In this document: piece after piece, positions 59,369-64,000 of the stretch
Position numbering within the stretch: position 1 is the stretch's first letter
How the letters are laid out: each line of letters starts with the position of its first letter
DNA from: Bacteroidota bacterium
Lineage (GTDB): Bacteria > Bacteroidota > Ignavibacteria > OLB7
Assembly (NCBI GenBank): GCA_018266795.1
Contig: JAFDZV010000013.1
Location: forward strand, 124,001 to 188,000
DNA: 64,000 nucleotides
Direction of reading: 5' to 3'
Program-made: the position numbers and the translations under genes
The notes under the pieces: generated by a model
Database searches by the model: none
Told to the model about the DNA's origin: nothing
The model's input: only the letters and a program-made list of their open reading frames with translations

Positions 59369-60283
59369 TCACTTCAACCTCTTGCTCGCCTCAACCAGCA
59401 TCGCCTTCTCGTCATCGGTGAGGCTGTTGTAGCCGTTACGGCTTGCCTTGTCCAGCAATGCATCGATCAGTTCCTGATCGTCGCCGAACTCCAGCAGTGG
59501 AAGGGTTCTGCGTTTCGGCACAACGGGCTCCGCCTCGCGATGCCGCACATCCATCACCTTCAGATCCACGACGCGCGGAGGCGGCATCGGCGGCGGCTGA
59601 ACCGTGCCGACCCCGGGCACATTCGGCATCATGGTCTTGGCCGCACGCTGGCGCGCAATCAGCAGGAGGATTACTCCGACAATAACACCGCCTACATGTG
59701 CAAAATGGGCAATGCCGTCATTGGTGCCGGTAACGCCCAAGAAGAGATCGATGCCGAGCATGAGCAGCGCGGCATAGCGAGCAGGCATCGGCGGGAACGG
59801 AAAGATGATAACGATACGGCGTGGAAGCAGCAGGCCGAAGGCGGCGATAACTCCCATCACGGCGCCTGATGCACCAACCGTGGGAGCAGGGCTGTGAATC
59901 AGGTAGGTAACCAGCGAGTGGAACAGGCCGGCCCCGATGCCGCACAGCATATAGTAGGTAAGGAAGCGGCGCCAGCCCCACATGTTGGCGATCTCGACGC
60001 CAAACATCCAGAGCGCCAGCATGTTGAAGAAGACGTGCGCGACGTTCGCATGAAGGAACATCGAGGTTACGTACTGCCACGGCGCAAAGCCGTGGCCGTT
60101 CACCGGCCACAGCGCACCATAGTAGAAGAACAGCCCATTCAACGGCTCGGGCGCCGAGCCTGGCGGTGTCCACACGAACAGCCCCGCTACGAAGAGAAGA
60201 ATATTCGTCGCGATCAACCACCTGAGAACAGGCGGAAACATCGTGAACGGAGCACTGCGTATATGTTGTCCATCAGGCGGCAT
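59369..60283 (-). CDS. Rhomboid-family intramembrane serine protease
   Basis: A 304-aa membrane protease with six or more hydrophobic segments. The catalytic Ser139 is in TVGASGAVMGV and the catalytic His196 in IAHFAHVGGVIVG; the L1-loop WxR-like element and HANVAHVFFNMLALWMFG (helix 2 with conserved His/Asn) are present. The cytoplasmic C-terminal tail (about 215-304) has a conserved end (ELIDALLDKASRNGYNSLTDDEKAMLVEASKRLK), seen in Bacteroidota rhomboids as an extra helical domain. Met15 is an alternative start. Substrates are not known. Confidence 0.92.
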   Translation of the reverse strand: MPPDGQHIRSAPFTMFPPVLRWLIATNILLFVAGLFVWTPPGSAPEPLNGLFFYYGALWPVNGHGFAPWQYVTSMFLHANVAHVFFNMLALWMFGVEIANMWGWRRFLTYYMLCGIGAGLFHSLVTYLIHSPAPTVGASGAVMGVIAAFGLLLPRRIVIIFPFPPMPARYAALLMLGIDLFLGVTGTNDGIAHFAHVGGVIVGVILLLIARQRAAKTMMPNVPGVGTVQPPPMPPPRVVDLKVMDVRHREAEPVVPKRRTLPLLEFGDDQELIDALLDKASRNGYNSLTDDEKAMLVEASKRLK

Positions 60284-60618
60284 CGTTCTTATCCTGAGCC
60301 ATCAAGTAGTTCGAGTCATCGATCAACGTAGCTGTCCCTCTTCAAAACGCCAGCATGTGCATGGTTCTGCGGGAACTTCAAACATGTGGGAATGACGAGC
60401 GGGAGGGGGACCGATTGTCGGCAACGCCGCTGTACGGCCACGAACGCCATGGCATGCTCACGACGAGAGCATGCACAAGTTATTGAATCGGCGCGCGCCG
60501 CAACCTCACGTTATCGGACTATTGCACGTCGAGGAACGGAATCCCCATTTCGCGAACAAACCGCCTTCGGATGCACGAACCGGGGCAGCAGGCGTTTCTG
60601 CGCGGGTTCGGTACCGCG
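60284..60618. other. Intergenic region upstream of rhomboid gene
   Basis: 335 bases without a gene. An 8-bp hairpin (60452-60459 with 60467-60474, arm GCATGCTC) with a 7-base loop could end pgk on the minus strand, but no T-run follows. The rhomboid promoter should be near 60290-60340 and is not identified. Confidence 0.45.
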
Positions 60619-61809
60619 TTACACCTCGAGCGCCGCAACACCCGGAAGCTCCTTCCCTTCCAGGAACTCCAGGGAAGCGCCGCCTCCGGTGGAGACATGC
60701 GAGACTCCGCTCTCCAGGCCGAACTGTGCGATGGCGGCCGCAGAGTCACCCCCGCCGACAACGGTGGTTGCACCATGCTTCGTGGCCTGCACCATCGCCT
60801 CGGCCACGGCCCGTGTCCCGGCCGCGAACGGCTCCATTTCGAACACGCCCATCGGGCCGTTCCACACCACCGTACCCGCCTTCGTCACGATATCCGAAAA
60901 CACCTTCTGCGTCTCCGGCCCGATATCCAGTCCCATCCAGTCCGCCGGAATCGCGTCCGCATCAACCGTGCGCGTTGCGGCATCGGCGGCGAAACGATCG
61001 GCGATCACCACGTCCGTGGGAAGAGCAATCGTCACGCTCTTCGCAACGGCGGCATCGAGAACGTTGCGTGCCATCTCGATCCGGTCATCCTCCACCATCG
61101 ATGCACCGGTCTGCTTCCCCTGTGCCCTGAAGAAGGTGAACATCATCCCCCCTCCAACAAGGATGGTGTCGCATGTATCCAGCAAGGCGTTGATCACGTC
61201 GATCTTGCCGGAGATCTTGGAGCCGCCGAGTATCGCAACAAACGGGCGCACGGGCGTGCGCAGCGCATCCCCCAGAAATCGCAGTTCCTTCAGCATGAGA
61301 TAGCCGGCCGCGCGCTCCGGAACAAGGTGGGCCACGGCCTCGGTGGAGGCGTGCGCACGGTGGGCCGTGCCGAAGGCGTCGTTGACATATACATCACCGA
61401 GCGCAGCAAGCGCACGGGCAAACGTTTGATCGTTCGCCTCCTCCTCCTTGTGAAAGCGGAGATTCTCCAGCAGCAGAATATCGCCCGGCTGCATCGCATT
61501 CACCATCGCAACGGTCTCGTCGCCGATGCAGTCGGGAGCCAGCGGCACCGGACGCCCGAGCAGCCGGGAGAGGCGCTCGGCAGCGGGACGCAGGCTGTAC
61601 TTCATGTTGCGCTCCCCTTTCGGCCGCCCGAGATGCGACATCAGAATCGCCTTCCCCCCGGCGGCGATCACGGCCCGAATCGTTGGAAGCGACTCCACGA
61701 TCCGCTTGTCGTCGGTCACCTCGCCCGCATCGTTCAGCGGCACATTGAAGTCCACGCGTATCAGAACGCGCTTGCCATGGCAATCAAGCTGGTCGACCGA
61801 ACGAATCAT
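60619..61809 (-). CDS. pgk: Phosphoglycerate kinase
   Basis: A 396-aa phosphoglycerate kinase (usual length about 395), making ATP from 1,3-bisphosphoglycerate. [21 protein letters not shown] is the canonical start with the substrate Arg and Asp, SHLGRPKGE and [16 protein letters not shown] (catalytic Arg region) follow, and [44 protein letters not shown] gives the nucleotide-binding C-terminal end. It is downstream of gap on the same strand, with 242 bases between, so a shared glycolytic regulation is likely, although each gene may have its own promoter. Confidence 0.97.
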   Translation of the reverse strand: MIRSVDQLDCHGKRVLIRVDFNVPLNDAGEVTDDKRIVESLPTIRAVIAAGGKAILMSHLGRPKGERNMKYSLRPAAERLSRLLGRPVPLAPDCIGDETVAMVNAMQPGDILLLENLRFHKEEEANDQTFARALAALGDVYVNDAFGTAHRAHASTEAVAHLVPERAAGYLMLKELRFLGDALRTPVRPFVAILGGSKISGKIDVINALLDTCDTILVGGGMMFTFFRAQGKQTGASMVEDDRIEMARNVLDAAVAKSVTIALPTDVVIADRFAADAATRTVDADAIPADWMGLDIGPETQKVFSDIVTKAGTVVWNGPMGVFEMEPFAAGTRAVAEAMVQATKHGATTVVGGGDSAAAIAQFGLESGVSHVSTGGGASLEFLEGKELPGVAALEV

Positions 61810-62051
61810 ACTCGTGTGGGTTTAGAGTTCCTGTCTATAGTCGCTGCAAGGCCGGTAGCAGGTTATTGTCACCCGGTTCTGTGAGGAACTTTTAGACTCG
61901 AAGTTCCCGATCATGTTCGCGTACGGCGTCTGCAAAACTGTGTGGCCGGAGATTATCCGCACACTGCCACGCCATCAATGCAAGAGCGGGTGGCGCCCGG
62001 AACAACACGCGTCGTGCACCGGATCGTCCACCCGCCTTCACTTCCGGCCGG

Positions 62052-63050
62052 TTACAGAGCGCCCAGGCGCTCAACGAGGTCCACGATTCGCATCGAGTAC
62101 CCGAACTCGTTGTCGTACCAGCCAACCACCTTCACCAGGTCGCCGATCACCATCGTGGAGAGCCCGTCGATGATGCAGGAGTGCGGATCGCCCACGATGT
62201 CGGTCACCACAACCGGATCCTCGATGTACGAAAGGATCCCCTGCATCGGGCCGCTTATCGCCGCGTTCTTGAACGCGGTGTTGATCTCCTCCTTGCTCAC
62301 GGTACGTTCCAGCACCGCATTGAAATCGGTAATGGAGCCATCCGGCGTCGGAATGCGGAGCGAGTAGCCGTCCAGCCTTCCCTTCACCTCCGGAATCACC
62401 AGGCCCAGAGCCTTCGCCGCGCCTGTGGACGTTGGAATGATGTTGAGGGCGGCAGCACGTGCACGGCGCAGATCGCTGTGCGGAAGATCGAGGATGCGCT
62501 GGTCGTTGGTGTAGGAATGTACCGTGGTCATGAAACCGTTCTTGATCCCGAAGTTGTCCAGAAGGACCTTCACCATCGGAGCAAGGCAGTTGGTTGTACA
62601 GCTGGCGTTGGAGACGATCTTCACCTCCGGCGTCAGCACATGATCGTTGACGCCAAGCACCACCGTGGCATCCATCTCGTCCTTTGCCGGCGCGGTGAGC
62701 GCCACGCGCCTGGCTCCATTCGCAATATGCTTCTCGAGATCGGCACGCTTGGTGAACTTGCCGGTAGCCTCCACAACGACATCGACATCTCCCCACGTCA
62801 GTTCCTCGATCGTCTTCGAGGCGCTGATCGTCACACGCTCTCCGTTTGCAATGATGTCGCTTCCATCAACCTCTATCGTCCCCTGGAAACGCCCATGCAC
62901 GGAATCGTACTTCAGAAGGTGCGCCAGTGTAGGTGCGTCCGTCAGATCGTTGATGCCCACAATCTGAACATTCCCCTTGCGCGCCATCGCATGACGGAAC
63001 ACGAGGCGGCCGATGCGGCCAAACCCGTTGATTGCGATACGGACTGCCAT
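62052..63050 (-). CDS. gap: Glyceraldehyde-3-phosphate dehydrogenase, type I
   Basis: A 332-aa GAPDH that oxidises glyceraldehyde-3-phosphate to 1,3-bisphosphoglycerate. The NAD-binding start is AVRIAINGFGRIGRLVFRHAM, the catalytic Cys is in SNASCTTNCLAPMVKVL, and the catalytic His in TTVHSYTNDQRILDLPHSDLRRARAAALNIIPTSTGAA. WYDNEFGYSMRIVDLV is at the C terminus. AAGG sits near ATG 63050; the 68-residue longer frame is not conserved. A TAnnTTCG element near 63191-63198 could be its promoter. It forms the glycolytic gap-pgk pair. Confidence 0.97.
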   Translation of the reverse strand: MAVRIAINGFGRIGRLVFRHAMARKGNVQIVGINDLTDAPTLAHLLKYDSVHGRFQGTIEVDGSDIIANGERVTISASKTIEELTWGDVDVVVEATGKFTKRADLEKHIANGARRVALTAPAKDEMDATVVLGVNDHVLTPEVKIVSNASCTTNCLAPMVKVLLDNFGIKNGFMTTVHSYTNDQRILDLPHSDLRRARAAALNIIPTSTGAAKALGLVIPEVKGRLDGYSLRIPTPDGSITDFNAVLERTVSKEEINTAFKNAAISGPMQGILSYIEDPVVVTDIVGDPHSCIIDGLSTMVIGDLVKVVGWYDNEFGYSMRIVDLVERLGAL

Positions 63051-63564
63051 AGAACCTTGCTTGCTCCTTGAAGATGAGCCCGAAACAGCTTCGGCCGGGA
63101 ACAGGCCGCACCCCGCGCCAACGGGCTGTACGGTGCTCGACGGCAGAAACCCAACAGGCCTTCGATGGAAAATGTCTGAGAAAAACCGTACGAACTTACG
63201 AAGAATGGGGTAGCTCCTTATGACAGTCGGTAACAGCCGAAAGGCTGCAACCATGGGCCTTCCAGGGATATGATGGCTTCGCTGTGCAGCACGGCGGACG
63301 CACGCGTCGGAAGGAACATCGCAGCAGGAAGCCCGCCCTTCATGCGGACATCATCACCGCAACGCACATCCGGATTGCGCACGCGAGCGGCCTGCCGGAA
63401 CGGACTCAACGGTAACAGCGTGCGGCACCGGACATCGGAGGTGGATCATTGTAGTAGATTCGCATGAAGAACATTCACCTGGTCGTCTCCGGGATGTGGC
63501 GCAGCCTCCGTTCGGGCCTGCCACGGATCCCGGCTTCGAATGGAACTGAAAAGGGCGAGCGTAC
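63051..63564. other. Divergent promoter region, gap and MBL gene
   Basis: About 510 bases with no supported gene. TAAGTTCG on the minus strand (63191-63198) is a likely gap promoter element. A short frame from ATG 63464 has no family similarity and is rejected. No tRNA or strong hairpin was seen. Confidence 0.5.
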
Positions 63565-64000
63565 ATGCAGATTGGTCGTTACTCCGTGGAGATCATCGAG
63601 ACCTGCCGGTTCGGACTGGACGGCGGCGCAATGTTCGGCGTAGTGCCGAAGAACCTGTGGGCGAAGGCCTACCCGCACGTGGACGAGCAGAATCGCATTG
63701 CGATGTCCGCCAGAGCGCTTCTGATTCGCGGCGAGGGGCGCACCATCGTGGTCGATTCCGGTTGCGGAGAGAAGATGGGGGCCAAGCTGGAGGCGATCTA
63801 CGCCATCGACAACAGCCGCTTCACGCTGGCCGGCGAGCTTGCGATGCGCGGCGTCTCGCCACTGGATGTCACGCACTTCATCTACACGCATCTGCATTTC
63901 GATCACGCCGGCGGCTCAACCCGGTTCGATGAATCGGGCCACGCCGTTCCCACCTTTCCGAATGCACGCCACTATGTGCAGCGCGACCATGTTCGCTGGG
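63565..64000 (+). CDS. Metallo-beta-lactamase-fold protein, cut by window end
   Basis: The first 145 codons of an MBL-fold protein running off the window. Visible features are the N-terminal strand MQIGRYSVEIIETCRFGLDGGAMFG, VVDSGCGEKMG (first metal-site region) and THLHFDHAGGSTRFDE with the HxHxDH metal motif, then a HYVQRDHVRW stretch of the kind seen in AHL-lactonase-like and related hydrolases. The pattern GAMFGVVPK recalls quorum-quenching lactonase-like or general hydrolase groups, but the C-terminal ligands are outside the window, so the type is open. AGGG lies about 10 bases before the ATG. Confidence 0.85.
   Translation, partial: MQIGRYSVEIIETCRFGLDGGAMFGVVPKNLWAKAYPHVDEQNRIAMSARALLIRGEGRTIVVDSGCGEKMGAKLEAIYAIDNSRFTLAGELAMRGVSPLDVTHFIYTHLHFDHAGGSTRFDESGHAVPTFPNARHYVQRDHVRW

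Noticed and set aside
63464-63564. A short frame starting at ATG 63464 before the last gene.
   Set aside because: No family-like sequence; it overlaps the real MBL-fold gene in another frame and has no ribosome binding site.

Overview
The window looks like chromosome of a high-GC, Gram-negative member of the Bacteroidota/Chlorobiota/Ignavibacteriota (FCB) group, possibly an Ignavibacteria- or Kapabacteria-like lineage. The evidence is: secreted proteins with C-terminal type IX secretion (T9SS) sorting domains; an Rpb6-type omega subunit; bacillithiol enzyme BshC; many short lipoproteins and outer-membrane barrels; weak or absent Shine-Dalgarno sites; and several TAnnTTTG-like promoter elements typical of Bacteroidota. 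No rRNA, tRNA, CRISPR array, transposase or phage gene was seen. The phylum call is inference; no database was searched.

Layout. 0-7 kb: a deoxyhypusine-synthase-like enzyme, two DUF2279 envelope paralogues, a DUF1223 lipoprotein, a DinB-like protein and a WYL regulator. 7-12 kb: an NAPE-PLD-like hydrolase, an intergenic cluster of DnaA-box-like sequences, then a barrel gene coupled to a PD40-OmpA gene. 12-19 kb: an ATP-grasp-like protein, an SDR lacking its Tyr/Lys pair, the yicC-gmk-rpoZ cluster and an OmpA-like protein. 18-24 kb: an enoyl-CoA hydratase, a T9SS subtilase, a YmdB-type phosphoesterase and cobalamin adenosyltransferase. 24-31 kb: lipoproteins, a DUF1460 amidase and an acyl-CoA cluster (two crotonases, 3-hydroxyacyl-CoA dehydrogenase, a frameshifted HAD gene). 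31-36 kb: an operon of ECF sigma factor, anti-sigma/outer-membrane-barrel hybrid, lipoprotein and T9SS IgGFc-like surface protein. 36-45 kb: rsmE, oppF, a small T9SS-domain protein, a second IgGFc-like protein ending in a barrel, plsC, a TrmH-type methylase and an M15-like peptidase. 45-52 kb: an ICMT-like methylase, two PAP2 paralogues, a Rieske oxygenase, a GDSL hydrolase, a methyltransferase and a thioesterase. 52-58 kb: magnesium-chelatase-type I and D subunits, a structured low-GC leader, nth and bshC. 58-64 kb: ispG, rhomboid protease, pgk, gap and a truncated metallo-beta-lactamase-fold gene.

The main theme is the cell surface: T9SS cargo, barrels, OmpA/PD40 proteins and lipoproteins, with a dedicated sigma/anti-sigma pair controlling one set. 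The rest is housekeeping plus fatty-acid or aromatic acyl-CoA catabolism. The most unusual items are the anti-sigma protein that appears to span both membranes, the pair of IgGFc-like proteins with different anchors, the structured leader before nth-bshC and the DnaA-box cluster near 8.5 kb.
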